Shown piece after piece: positions 46,301 to 58,004 of a stretch of 64,000 nucleotides of DNA. Below the pieces are notes generated by a model, which was not told where the DNA came from, ran no database searches, and saw only the letters and a program-made list of their open reading frames with translations. Where the stretch lies: contig CALYLW010000283.1 of NCBI GenBank assembly GCA_944989445.1, forward strand, positions 333,627-397,626, read 5' to 3'. This stretch comes from Ampullaceana balthica (lineage: Eukaryota; Mollusca; Gastropoda; Lymnaeidae). The position numbers were made by a program, and so were the translations under genes. Within the stretch, counting starts at the first letter, position 1. Every line of letters starts with the position of its first letter.

Positions 46301-48853
46301 AAAGCAAGGCTTTCTCTTTTCGTTCTAAAAGAGTGTCAACAATGCATTTAACTAAATTCCTGGGTTTGATCCTAATTTCACATCCAGATTCAACATTGGA
46401 AATGTACTTCACCACAAACTTCTTCATTGTCTCAGGGGTGAAGTAATTTCCAATAGCTTCAAGACATAACAAGGAGAGATCTTTGACTGCTCTTGGAGTA
46501 ACCAAAACACTTATCTTTGAAGCAAGGCCAGTGTCTGATCGAGAGAGCATCAACGTCTCCCCATCTGTCTCACTCCCAACTTTATCTCGTCTGTTTAAAT
46601 CGGGGTACAGAGCAACAGCACCCTTGTAGACTAATTCCTGCCAGAAATCTCCACAATGGTAGGGAAACTGCAGTGCTCCATCAAGTTCAGAGTCTTTCTG
46701 TTTCTGGTATGGTGTGTCAACTTTGGTCTTTGCCTTCTTGTTCAGTTTTTGCACCTTGCTTCTCAGCTCTTCTTGTCTATGTGAACTGGCTGTGAAAATC
46801 TTACATACTTCAATATCTGCAAATCTTGTCTCACCACTATCATGACAGTGATCTTCTTGGGGAAAGAGATGTTCGGTTGTTTCATCGTGAACTGGGTGAA
46901 ATTTTCTAAGAGGTATATCTTCATCGCTAAAAGTATGTAGAAAATCAAAAGATGGGTCTGAAATGGTAAATAAGGAACCACAAATTCCTTGTATAATTTT
47001 TGGAGAAAATACCTTTGAAATGGGATTGCTGGACGTGGGTCTGTTTTGCTGAATTGGGGTTGTTGAGGGAATAAATACTTTAGTGAAAATGACAGTCCGA
47101 AAAGCTGATTTCCAGCAGCCAGAGCTATCACTGTAAGAAGATGGTGAGCTGTCATATAATGTGGATGGGAAAACTTCTGTGGCTTCTGCATTAGGCAACG
47201 AAGTCTCAGCCAGGGCTAGGGCAGCAACCTCTCTGGCTATGCTACATGCTTGAGCTTCTTCTTGACAACTAAACATGTAGCTTTGCCTATGTGCATACTG
47301 GCAGAGCTTTCGACGCATTTTCTTTTTACTATTCTCTTTGCCCATTGGAGATGACCTGTTCCATACTGAGTAGTTGCTAAGACGAGCTAAACCTTCTTTG
47401 TTTGGTGATTCCTCAGCAGCCAGGGATGGGAATGCTTCATTGTAAAGCCTGATTTAGAATAAAAGATTAATAAATTAAAAATAATATTAGTATTTCACAC
47501 TCTTTGGATAAATAGTATATGAATATGCTAGAGTAGATGAAATTTTCAGAAACTGCTAAATTCCTCCATAATGTTAGAATCAGTAAAATTCTTTGTTTCA
47601 TTAAAATATAATATTTTTTACCACGGACATATATTTATTTGCAATGAAAATACATGAATTTTATCCGCCAATTTTAACATTAAATTAAATTACATTTGCA
47701 ACTGTGTAACCATTTGCACATTTTTATCTACTTAAATGACAACTATCAATGTTTTTTTTATTAACAAGGAATGTCTCCACCTTATGAATAGAGGTCAGGG
47801 TGGACTCAAATAGTGCTGAAAGAAATGGCAGCCAGATCATAGAAAATGAAAGAGAAAAAATAATTATAACACATTTTGAAAATTTGTATTACACATATGA
47901 AAGAAGTCACTAATTACACCACATTTTTAACTGAACTCACAAAACAAAACTAAAATTTTCTTTATAGCATACCTCTCTTCTTCACTGCCGTCACTTTTAG
48001 AACATGTCTGTGTAGCCGCAGTCTTAACATTGATGGCAATGGGTGCAAGTAGACCTTAAAAAAGAAATGTTTATAAATATAAAAAAATATATCAGAAATC
48101 GAAGGACGAGACAAATTTTTTGAGGGTTCGTACATACAAATATTCCCACTAAGGTATTTTTAAATTTTATTTTTTTGTCTTCATAGCATGTTTTGAACTT
48201 ACTTCTTTTAGAGGTTTTATTATTCATTCTGTTTTTGGTTTCGTCAATTTTTACCATCAGTTCGTCAACAACACCCTGAATTTCTGCTTCATCAGATTCA
48301 TTCTAAAAAATAAAATAAAAACAATTATGTAACAAGGAAACAATCATAAATGAGGCTCAGTTTGACTACTAACATTTGTTTAAAAGCAAAGCAAATCTAT
48401 AATTTAACAAAAATAAAAAAATTTCATAATAAATTTTAATTTGCCTTCTAAACTTACGCAGCACACAGCACTTCTAAGAAATTGAACAGCAGCCTTCTTT
48501 TGTCTGTCACGAGTTTTCCTTCTGTTAATGCTATATATATCTTGTAAGAAGTCATCCCCAGTAGAAAGGGGCTCATCCTCAATGTCTAAGTCCTCATGCA
48601 ACAAAATCGTCACCACGTGATGGGCAAATTGACTTTAAAAAAAAACAGCTAAAGTAACACATCAATTAACAATCTCAAGTTAATTAATACAAAAAAACAT
48701 TAGCAAAGACTTTACAATTATAATGCTAGCTAAAAAAAAATAAGTCCTATAAACTCACTTGGTATTTGATGCATCAAGCTGCTCTAGCTCAGAAGCTAAC
48801 CAATTACGAAGTTCCTCTGCCACCTTTGCCTCCACAGTCAAAGGTGGCTTCAT
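40329..48853 (-). CDS. KIAA0232: KIAA0232 homologue with CCCH-like C-terminus
   Basis: Nine exons, 956 residues: 48853-48759 (ATG), 48632-48458, 48302-48203, 48054-47973, 47448-45327, 45034-44975, 44618-44498, 42647-42539 and 40335-40329 (stop TAA). Every border is GT-AG and in phase. Identity rests on N-terminal blocks of the human protein: AAVQFLRSA followed by ESDEAEIQGVVDELMVKI, and LYNEAFPSLA followed by SVWNRSSP. The large exon encodes a mostly acidic, serine-rich, probably disordered region. Exon 7 has two similar heptad-like pieces (LEKLWLTKEKQ, LEQLWLTKEMQ). Exon 8 has CSNWLENNCKLGLLCPFSH, spaced C-X7-C-X5-C-X3-H as in CCCH zinc fingers. KIAA0232 has no settled function. The last exon adds only two residues before the stop; it was chosen for its strong polypyrimidine-CAG acceptor and correct phase, and is the weakest part. 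Introns hold two complete hAT elements. Confidence 0.85.
40591..40792 (-). mobile_element. tRNA-derived SINE
   Basis: Read on the minus strand it starts GGGGCGCGATGGTCTAAGTG, with an A-box-like TGGTCTAAGTGG. About 50 bases later comes a B-box-like GGCTTCAAGCCC, the two halves of a pol III promoter. A non-tRNA body (GTGGTGGCTAAGAAATTTGT, CATAGTCCGTCATGGACTGG) ends in a run of T. Clearly more GC-rich than its surroundings. Inserted in the hAT element. Confidence 0.75.
40946..41712 (-). repeat. Dispersed accacg repeat family copy with hairpin
   Basis: Reverse-strand copy of the unit at 19513-20290, including the long inverted arms (40975-41085 and 41180-41290) around the gagagaatgagtgaac spacer. 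At the far end is the cagatcgatcgaatgtaccg segment. Nested in the hAT element of 40471-42216. Confidence 0.75.
42910..44126. mobile_element. hAT-type element with tandemly repeated right ends
   Basis: 1,217 bp, ends TAGGGGTCTACCCATATATC and (inverted) CATATCGGTAGACCCCTA, with the 8-bp direct repeat ataataat (42902-42909 and 44127-44134). The interior is dominated by atatcggtaatatcggc strings. The right third is a tandem array with a period near 150 bp; each unit ends in a copy of the terminal inverted repeat (near 43660, 43815, 43970 and 44126) and contains atgacgtcatcaaa. No transposase is seen. It lies in an intron of the KIAA0232 homologue. Confidence 0.9.
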
Positions 48854-49408
48854 GGTCACTCCTCACAGCTCACCTCTTCCTTTCCCTCTTTAGATTTCCA
48901 TCCCAAATGGAAATGGACTTTAATTAATCTGAATTCAAGACACAGACAACTTAATTTATTGTAACTTTCCAAACTGAGACACCTAAAACTTTTGCAATAT
49001 GAATTTTAATTCAGTTAAAATATCAACTCAAAAGGCAGCTAGCTATGTAAGTGCATAGTAAAGCCCAAAGACAACCCTAAAAATCTAACTGGGAAAATTT
49101 AGCTGGCGTCATATATATATATATATATATATGTTATGGTATTTAATGGCTATATAAGAATTTCTAATTAAAACAACAATTTGTACTTTGTTTCTCTAAT
49201 TAAATTTTTTTTTAAATTTAATTTGCACACATTAAAATGGTGCCGCTGAATGTGACATCATAAGTTCAAACAAGTTATTGTCAAAATCTGGGTTAATGCC
49301 AAATCTAAATGTAAAAAATTTTCAGAACATTTTCCATTTAAAAAAATTGAATAATTCCAGGACATTCTTAAAAATGACTGATCCTAAAACCAGGGTTCAA
49401 AACTAATA

Positions 49409-49870
49409 CAGTCGGACCTCGCTAAGTCGAAAACCTCCCTATCTCGAAATAATTGTTGGGTCCCAGCCAAATTCCTTAAGACCAATGTATTTTGGATCTC
49501 CTTAACTCGAAGATTTTTGGCTTCCAACCTACGTAAATCTAATTTTCCATGACATTTGTGTAAAACTAGTAAAAGAAAAAAATCTTAATCCCCCATCCCA
49601 CTGTGGAGGAAGTCAAGTGTAAGGGGAGGGGCTTTTTCGGTGGTGTTGGTATTTCAAAGCTAAGTCGAATTCCTTTCATATGAAACATCAGACACCACCT
49701 CTCTTTCCTGTCAAGCCTTCTCGCTTGTATGGCTGTCCCCCCCCCCTCTCAATATCAACATCGTCCTTGATTAATCTGAGCATAATATGCCATTTTCCCT
49801 CACTCGAAAACTCCCTAAGACGCTTCTTTTTTTTGGGTCCCTTTGAGTTCGACTTAGAGAGGTCCGACTG
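49409..49870. mobile_element. pogo-like MITE
   Basis: 462 bp with inverted ends CAGTCGGACCTCGCTAAGTC and (right) GACTTAGAGAGGTCCGACTG, and TA on each side (49407-49408 and 49871-49872). Repeated aactcga/taagtcga motifs inside both ends are typical of invertebrate pogo/Tigger derivatives. No coding sequence remains. Confidence 0.85.
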
Positions 49871-50599
49871 TACCAAAATGTGTAGAAAGGGAAAAAAAAT
49901 AACTGAGATATTTTTTCCACAATTTCTGTTTAAGGAAATTCTGGAGAAATTTTGAAATTCAATGAATCTTTTAGGATTTGTTGAAAGTTCAGGAATTTCT
50001 TGGACTTGTGTAAATTCAAAAGCCTGTAAATGCATGCAAAATGAAGCAAAAGCCCCATTTATTTGTTAAAAGTGTAAAGATGTCCGCTAAAATAGACAAT
50101 AGTTAAGCATATTGTTGTTTTTTCTCTCTCTCTTTTTTAGGTCTCTAGTGATGGTAGAAACAAATGCACACAACATGTAAATTTTTAAATTCAAAATTGT
50201 TAAAGAAAACTACATCTTTAACAGTTTTGCAAAAATAATAAATATTGCATTAAGCAAATACCAAATTTGAAACAACCAATAAATCTTACACATGATTCCT
50301 TTGCAGCGCACAGTCTAAGCAAAGGGTAGTTTATTGTCTGTCACCTGGTCTATTTGTAATGCACCTGCCCTCGGCTGAAGATGTGACCCACATCGTTCTT
50401 GCCTGGCAACCTATAAAACGTGTATTAGAATTTCACCAAAAAAATGAACATTTTATATTTAATTTATATAAAAATGTTTTTTTTAATAAGTGAAAAATTA
50501 AATTTCAAAACATCATTAAGTAAATATCAAAACATGGTATTAAATTAGAAAAGATAGAAATTAATCAACTGATTGATGATCTCATCATAGTGAGGATAT

Positions 50600-51450
50600 T
50601 TCTGAAATAGTATATAGTACTAAATTTTTTTTTATAATGAATTTCAACTATAGAAAATTTAAACCAAAGTAAGAAGTACAAAGAAAAAGAAACAAATAAA
50701 TTCAAAATATTACATTCATGGAAAGAACTGACCCAAACTAAAGATGCAAAATACTTAGGAGTCTTAATAAATGAGAAACTATCATGGAATCCCCATGGCA
50801 ATGAAGTTATTAAAAAATCAAACAAAACCTTAGGCTTTATAAAATGAAACTTTAACAAATGTAATAGAGATATAAAACTAAAATGCTACCTCACTTTGGT
50901 GAGACCTGTAGGCCTACTAGAATATGCATCTTCTGTATGGGACCGAACCACTAAAGAAAGCATTGATAAACTAGAACAAATTCAAAAAAGAGCTGCCATA
51001 TTCATTACGGGAGAATATTCAAAACTGACAAGAATATCACCATTATGTTAGTTAAATCATTAAACCTTGAAACACTAGAGGATAGAAGAACCAAGAGCAA
51101 AGTAGTAATCATACTCATGACTCATACATAAAGCAATTAATTCTAATTTAGAAATACAACACAAAGATATTTTAGTCTTAATACAACCCTCAGATAGACA
51201 TAAGGATAAAAACACCTTTCTTATTCCGTATGCAAGAACAAACACATACAGATACAAATTTTCGTTCTTCCCGTCCGGAATTCGGGCATGGAATGGGTTG
51301 CCTGAAGAAACCAGGAAAGCCAACACTTTATCAACATTTAAATCTCTAATAAAAATGCAGGACTAATCACAAACCATAGGTAAGCCTAGGACGCAATAAT
51401 CTTCTGTATAGAAGGAGCGTCTGTAAACAGATAAGATATGGAGAAAGCTA
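50600..51450 (+). pseudogene. LINE fragment: end of a reverse transcriptase ORF
   Basis: The + strand, over several frames, carries the thumb and downstream part of a Jockey/I-like non-LTR reverse transcriptase. Visible blocks are KYLGVLINEKLSWNPHGNEV, CYLTLVRP, LEYASSVWD, KLEQIQKRAA and, at the end, FPSGIRAWNGLPEETR with LSTFKSLIKM before a stop. A short 3' UTR (cgcaataatcttctgtatag ... gtctgtaaacagataagata) follows. It is 5'-truncated and has several frameshifts and stops. Confidence 0.8.
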
Positions 51451-52825
51451 TTTGAAGTCACTGTCGCTTGCGTTAGACTCGTACTCGCATGCTGCCCTGC
51501 ATACTAACCACACAACAAAAACGAACTCCGGGTATCAATAAATTATGCTTGACCGTTTCACTGTTACTGTTTGATGCTCATAAGGCTAATCAACAGTTTC
51601 TCGCTCAGTTTTCAACATGTATAATTATAATATCAAAATAAATAATTATTAGCATTATCATAGTCGTAGTATCCTGATGAATCCTAACTTAAAATCACAA
51701 ACTCAAACGTCTTGTCAGAATTGAATCAACGAATCTATAGTCAACGATAAATTGTATTTATAATCAAACAACCATGAATTATAGATTACTTTTAAGCCAG
51801 TGCAATAATGCAGGCCTAAAATACGTGCAACTTAAAATTTAAATACCGCTTAGCTGCAAAATTCGGCAATAACTTCCTTGTCCTTGCTTTCATCAACATT
51901 CATCATCACAACATTACGCTTGTTTGCGCTTTTGGTGTGTTGTTTGCCGGATATCTGTCTTTAAAAAATAGTTTTTCCCATCTTAATGAAGAATTTTTAT
52001 AGATTGAAACTTGAATATATACATTTGAATTTTTTATCGATAATATTAATATTACGTTCTAAATAAGAATATGTAATTATATTCATAATAAACCTACGCT
52101 ATTTCAAATGAGTATCAATACGCTTTCTATGTCAACATTGATTACCAATGCGTAGGTCTCAACATTCAACGAGATTTGCCAGATTTTCCCAACTTGTGCC
52201 ACTATTAATTGGTTTTTATTATTTTTTCCTAACGTATGTGCACAATGTTCTTCTTGTCTTATCCAAGATACTAATTTATCCATTTTAAAAATATTTCCAT
52301 CCTTTTGTTATCAATTGTTGGTTTTATAAAACTAGTTAGTAGATTGTTTACCGAAATATTATTTAAATTAATTCATAGAACAATAACATTGCCACTAACT
52401 CTAACCTTACTACTGATACTACATGTAATACTAATAAAAACATGTAATTGTAATACATGTACAGTGTACACTATACTATTAGTACTATACATTTGTGTCT
52501 ATAGAGTGAATAAAATGCCAGATTAATAATACTACTAATAGTATAGTAATACTATTAATTTAATAACCCATGCCCATACATTAACTATTATAACATGTCA
52601 ATATATTATTAATTTTATTACAATTGAATATTGATGTTGATAGATATTTAAAAAGAAATTAATATGGAAAATAAGTTATGCTTCATTTTCATACTGAATC
52701 ATACTAATACTACTACAAAAAATAATTTACATACATTAATATTAATTATTGTAAAAAGTAGAAAATAAATGACCAAATAAAAAGATGAATTCCCTGTCCC
52801 TATCCTAAAAGCCTAAAGCTGTATC

Positions 52826-52990
52826 CAAATTTCTCTCACTCACTCTCACTCATTCACTCTCTCTCATTCACTCTCACTCACTCTCTCTCTCTCTCACACT
52901 CACTCTCTCACACTCACAAACTCATTCACTCACACTCGCTCTCTCTCTGTCTGTTTCTCTCTCTCTCTCTACACTCATTACCCAGTCTTA
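52826..52990 (+). repeat. CT/CA-rich low-complexity run
   Basis: Interrupted tctctcactcactctc-type repeats over about 165 bp. Confidence 0.9.
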
Positions 52991-53059
52991 TTCAGTTACT
53001 CTCACTCGGTGAAAAGATAACAATAATCATCAGCAAGTAACCTAACTTTTGACTTTTGT

Positions 53060-53310
53060 TTCTGTTAAGATCCTGTGGGGTAAATCATTTATATAAATTA
53101 AAAAGAGTAGGGGACCTTTAGACAGTTTCTTGTGGAACTCCTAAGTCAACGTTATTAGTGCTGATTTAGATGCATTAATTATTACAGTTTGCTCTCTACC
53201 CAAAAGGAAGTCTTGGATCTAATGATGTATTCCAAAATAGTTAAGTTTTTTGAGAAAACTAAAGTCGTGAACTTTGTCAAATGCATTTGAGAAGGCTAGT
53301 AATACATTAT
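53060..53310 (-). pseudogene. LINE fragment: reverse transcriptase core
   Basis: The minus strand reads LAFSNAFDKVHD (motif A region), FGIHH, IQDFLLGREQTVI and KGPLLFLIYINDLP, the classic order in Jockey-like reverse transcriptases, with stops in between. It has the opposite orientation to the two neighbouring LINE 3' ends. Confidence 0.8.
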
Positions 53311-53579
53311 TGTATCTATTTGATATTTGATTATTATTATAATACTATTATCTAAATCTTTTGACAGATCATCTTTTGACATTTGACCAATTGTGTTTTA
53401 CATGAAAGACATGATGTTTGCCTAAGGCCATGTTAGTGTGAGCATAGGACATTATGTTTGTCTAGGTGATTGACTATTTTACTATACTATATATTATGTA
53501 TTCAAGTTCAAGTAATTTACAGGTGATACTAGTAAGTGAGAAAGGTCTTTAATTACCAGCATCTGATTTATCACTGTAG

Positions 53580-54205
53580 AATGGGTTCTTGAACAATCCA
53601 GGAAAATCAGCACACAACTCAAAACTCTAACTTTAATGAAAATGAAACGCTAGACGTAAACTATGGAAAACCTAGGATGCTATAATCTTCTGCATAAAAG
53701 GAGCATCTGTAATGTATAAGATAAGATTATAACCTCCCACTACCCAGTATTTGAAATTATGGATTTTAGCTTGAATTGTTTTGCCCTTAATGCTGGAGAA
53801 TAAAACTGACAAGAATAACACCATTAGTTAAATCATTAAACCTTGAAACACTACAGGATAGAAGAACCAAGAGCAAAGTAGTCATCATACATAAAGCAAT
53901 TAATTCTAATTTAGAAATACAACACAAAGATAACTTAATACAACCCTCAGATAGACATAAGGATAAAAACACCTTTCTTATTCCGTATGTAAGAACAAAC
54001 ACATACAAATTTTCGTTCTTCCCGTCCGGAATTCGGGCGTGGAATGGGTTGCCTGAAGAAACCAGGAAAACCAACACTTTATCAACATTTAAATCTTTAA
54101 TAAAAATGCTGGACTAAACACAAACCATAGATAAGCGTAGGACGCAATAATCTTCTGTATAGAAGGAGCGTCTGTAAACAGATAAGATAAGATAAGATAA
54201 AAATT
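53580..54205 (+). mobile_element. Two LINE 3' ends with GATAA tails
   Basis: At about 53640-53735 lies a short 3' end (ctaggatgctataatcttct, then aagataagat). At 53790-54205 lies a longer 3' end nearly identical to 51000-51440, including FPSGIRAWNGLPEET. It finishes in about five GATAA units. The shared tail marks one LINE family in this region. The last tail stops about 60 bp before the DNAJC28 exon. Confidence 0.8.
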
Positions 54206-54293
54206 TAGATAAACCCCTATAATTTATTTGTAAATAATTGCTAATTACTATTTATTATTTCAGAAGGCAAATACCCTTTTTACAGCAAACAAA

Positions 54294-56641
54294 ATGACTT
54301 TGACATCAACTTTAAGCTGGCATTCTTTGATCAACTCTAAAAAATGTGTGATTTTTGGATACCGTAGCAGTCATAGCTGTAGTGGGACTGTTTTATGTGT
54401 TCGATCATTTGCTAGACAGCACTCTACAATGCAGCATAAACAAATCTCAAAAATATCTGACTATTATTCATTATTGGATTTAGACAAAGACTGCACAGAA
54501 AAGGAACTTAGAGATGCATATCTTAAAAAGGTTTCAAACTAAGCTGTATTGTATTATTTAATAATAAATAAGTCATAAGGATTTTCATACATTTACTTAA
54601 AAAGTTGAAAATTTTTGTATTTTGAATTACTGGTACATTTTTTGTGTTAAAAAGATATAAATTCTTATCCAACTCAGGTAAAAGTTTATCATCCTGACAA
54701 CAAAACAGCAACTGGAGATCCCAAAAAATTTGCACAAATTCAAGAAGCTTATGAGTTTGCAATGGTATGCATTGAGATCTTAACATTCCTTGACTTCGTA
54801 ACAGCACTTGGGTTATCAGATGTCCAGTTATTATCATAACAAGTTGATAAAGAAGGGCCACCAGATTAGTAACAATCAAGTTTAAATATATCAGAAAATG
54901 TTGATAAGCACTGTATTTGACTGTATAATACATTCATGATAACATAACTTAAGTTTAAAGTAAAGAGTTATAACTCATTTAAATTAAGTTAATTGCGGTG
55001 CAGTATGGAGTTAAATTTCCTGAAATTTTCATTGTGACATAAATATTTCAGGCCCACAAGAGAAGTGCAGCTTTCCATGAAGAAGAGGCAAAGAAAGATG
55101 AAAACCGACATGATGTAGAGCACACTGTGCCTCAGCATCGACGATACTTGACTTATGAAGTGAAGTTCTGTGATTTATCATTTACTATTACAATGGTTTT
55201 TTTTTATTTGTCAGATGGTATTGCTCATTTCATTCATTTAAAATTCAAGTGTAAATTATTAATAGTTTATTGATCTTTCTGGCTCCTGACATTAATCATA
55301 AAGAATTTCACTGTAACTAGGTTGCAGGAATATTCTGTTCCAAAACAAACTTGTTCATAAATAATAATGTGCACAGTAAACAATTTTAACTTTGATTTCA
55401 GGGAGTTGGCTTTGGTTCACCTTTCAAAAGAGAGCGTCAGTATAAACAAGTACGAGTTGCTCAAGCAGCTGAATCTGTATATGAGCATCGAAAATTGAAA
55501 TATGGAACCAGTGAGAGTGCCCTCGTGACTAAAGACAAAGCTGAAGCGCGCAAAATTAAAATAAGGTGTCATTTTAAGAATTAGATGAAATATTTACGCA
55601 CAAATATTGTGTCAAATTTATCACTATCCCTTACTGAAATTTTCAAGAGTTTAAGAGTTTCTTGGAAAAATGGCCTGGGGGAGTTGTTTAAAAAGTTTAC
55701 GTTTTTTATGTTTAATTATTTAACTTAAAATTGTTTTAAACTTTTTAGTTGTTTTTTTTTCAAATGCAGGTCATGATTAATTATTAAAACTAGAATAACA
55801 AAATAAGGAAACTGATGAGTTTGTATGAACTTACAGCAACCTGATAGATAGAGTAGTTGATGACATGATAAGAGAGTCCATGCAGAAAGGTGACTTTGAC
55901 AATTTAGCTGGACATGGGAAGCCACTTGACAGATCAGACTACAATCCATTTATTGACCTAACCACCCACAACATTAATAAAATAATGGCCAAAAATGGTT
56001 TTAAACCAGAGTGGATTATGCTGTCAAAAGAGATAAGGTACTTTTAAATAATGTGTTTAGTTACTGGTACTTAACTGTAGTATTATACCAAAGGTTTAAC
56101 TGCAAATAAATTAAAAGTCATATTTAATGTGCTTGAAGTTGTTTTAATAATAAAGTAAATAAATGTTTGCTTAAATTTTTAATAAATGAAAATGGTATGA
56201 AGTATAAATTATAATCTGTTTTACAAAAAGTCCAATTGAACTTTTAAAATTATTTTTAGAGATGGCATATGTGCTGCACGAAAGAAACTGGCTATACTTC
56301 GTGAACAGTTGGGGCCACCCCCTTATACTGAAGAAAGTGAAATCCGATGGAACTTTCACATTGAAAAGTTTAAAAATCAAGTGGAGGAAATTAACCTAAT
56401 GATCAAGAAATATAACTTTATTGTGCCATTTATGGAAAGGCAAATGGTACAATACAATGTTGGACAAATTATACAGGATATATTAAATGGTGGACACGTC
56501 CAATACCTTCCTACTGATGAGGATGGTAAACCCTTAAATGCTTCCCAGTTGGCCCCTCTACCAAGAATCACAGAAGAAAATATTAAGATCAACTGGAAAG
56601 AAGTGTGGTGTAATATCAGAGATGTTTTTACTGTGAGATGA
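54294..56641 (+). CDS. DNAJC28: DNAJC28, J-domain and DUF1992 protein
   Basis: Six exons: 54294-54530 (ATG), 54678-54764, 55052-55159, 55402-55565, 55837-56037 and 56260-56641 (stop TGA), 392 residues against 388 in the human protein. Residues 1-50 are Arg/Ser-rich with few acidic residues, fitting a mitochondrial presequence. A J domain follows (about 55-108) with DYYSLLDLDKDCTEKELRDA and the HPD triad at 84-86, split by intron 1. The DUF1992 domain starts near residue 200 (IDRVVDDMIRESMQKGDFDN, LAGHGKPL) and runs on through NGFKPEWIMLSKEIR. J domains stimulate Hsp70 ATPase; the role of DUF1992 is not well known. An acceptor-like ttatttcag just before 54264 suggests a 5' non-coding exon upstream. 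The first donor (AAG|GTTTCA) is weak but phase and family alignment support it. Confidence 0.92.
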
Positions 56642-58004
56642 CCAACCCAATGGGATATTTATTTTTATTTATTACATTTTGTTTTCAAATTAGATTTGAG
56701 TTACTGTTAAAGTTATTTAAATGTATGTTTTTACAGTGAATTAAATTGCACCACAGTTTTTTTTTAATATTACATTTTGAAATAAAAATAGGTCTGTGTT
56801 ACTGTTGATTGGAAACTAGTTAAACATAATTTGAATTACTCTGTATGATTTATGCATTCAATTTGAAATTGTGTTACCCTAATTAACACTATGGGTAAAA
56901 ATCAAATTCCTGAATTTCAACAGTTCAAATCTAGCAGCTGTTAAGTTATGGTTATTGTAATCTCAGGTCAGTTGATGAAATGAAAACTTTTTTTTACCAA
57001 TTGTAAAAATAAAAAGATTTTACCAGTAATACAGAAAATATGGAAGTAATTATACCACCAAGGATATTCTCGATTTCTAGTTTGGGAGTGCTGTTTCATC
57101 TAAATTGATTTCAAGTTTAAACACATGGATAAAGTAATTTTAGGGATAATCTAAATTAGTGGGCAAGACAATTACTGAGATAAAGACATTGAGACTTTAG
57201 ACGTAGTAATCATACCCTTCAAATAAATTTTAATGTTAAAAATTTGAACAAACAGTAACATGTAACTTTAAAAAGTTTGATTAATAACAGTATTATTTAT
57301 ACTGGATCTGGGTTGTTTGTTGCAACTAATTTGCTAGAAGTTTTAATTTATTTTAAATGTGTTTACACAGTGACCACTAAAACTAAATTTAATTCTTGAA
57401 GTGGAATCAAATTTTTAAAAATTTTATTGTTACTTAAATAACTATATTATTACAGAGTATCAAATAATTATAGAAATTTAGCCAAATAATTATAGAAATT
57501 TAGCCAGCTTCCCTCTTGGAATAATTTTAATGTATTAATTGAACTGCAAGAAGGCAGATACCTTTCTTTTAATCCAGTTGAGTGATGGTATGTCAAAAAA
57601 TATATAAGAATAATAACATGCATTAAACAAGCACCCAGTTAAATTTGGTTGAATACAGTTAACAATAATTTGTGCAACATTTTTGACAAAATTTATTTCA
57701 GATTCAACTCTTTGTAGCAGAATAAAATATTCTTACATCAATAAAATCTATAAATTATAAACAATATTGTTTCATATTAGACTTGAACAAATGTGCTTTT
57801 ATCGATTTACGGAGATTTGAATGTGTACCTACTCATTAAAGTAGTTTTGTCAAAATCTCAAACTGATAAAGTGTGAGGAAGATTTATGTAATCTCTGCAT
57901 CTTCTGCTTTAGACTTAAACTCAACAGTTGTCATTAATTTTGTAAAATCACAAACCAAATATTTTTAATGATCTTATCCAATTAAATTAACAGTTCAAAG
58001 TAAT
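56642..58004. other. Intergenic region between two 3' ends
   Basis: AT-rich, holds the 3' UTRs of DNAJC28 (+) and WDR75 (-). A 22-bp direct duplication (caaataattatagaaattta) lies at about 57462-57505. No coding sequence or transposon is recognised. Confidence 0.55.

Larger units (their letters stand above)
48854..54263. other. Intergenic region between two divergent genes
   Basis: Separates the KIAA0232 homologue (-) from DNAJC28 (+), so both promoters should lie here. It holds a pogo-like MITE, three or four LINE fragments and a CT/CA-rich run. Moderately GC-richer patches near 50330-50420 and 51840-51960 could be 5' non-coding exons or promoters, but nothing decides it. An (AT)n tract lies at 49110-49132. 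Confidence 0.5.

Noticed and set aside
46517..47191. Open frames on both strands inside the large KIAA0232 exon
   Set aside because: Shadows of a true 2.1-kb coding exon.
49680..50035. Open frames on both strands
   Set aside because: They lie in and beside a pogo-like MITE and have no protein motif.
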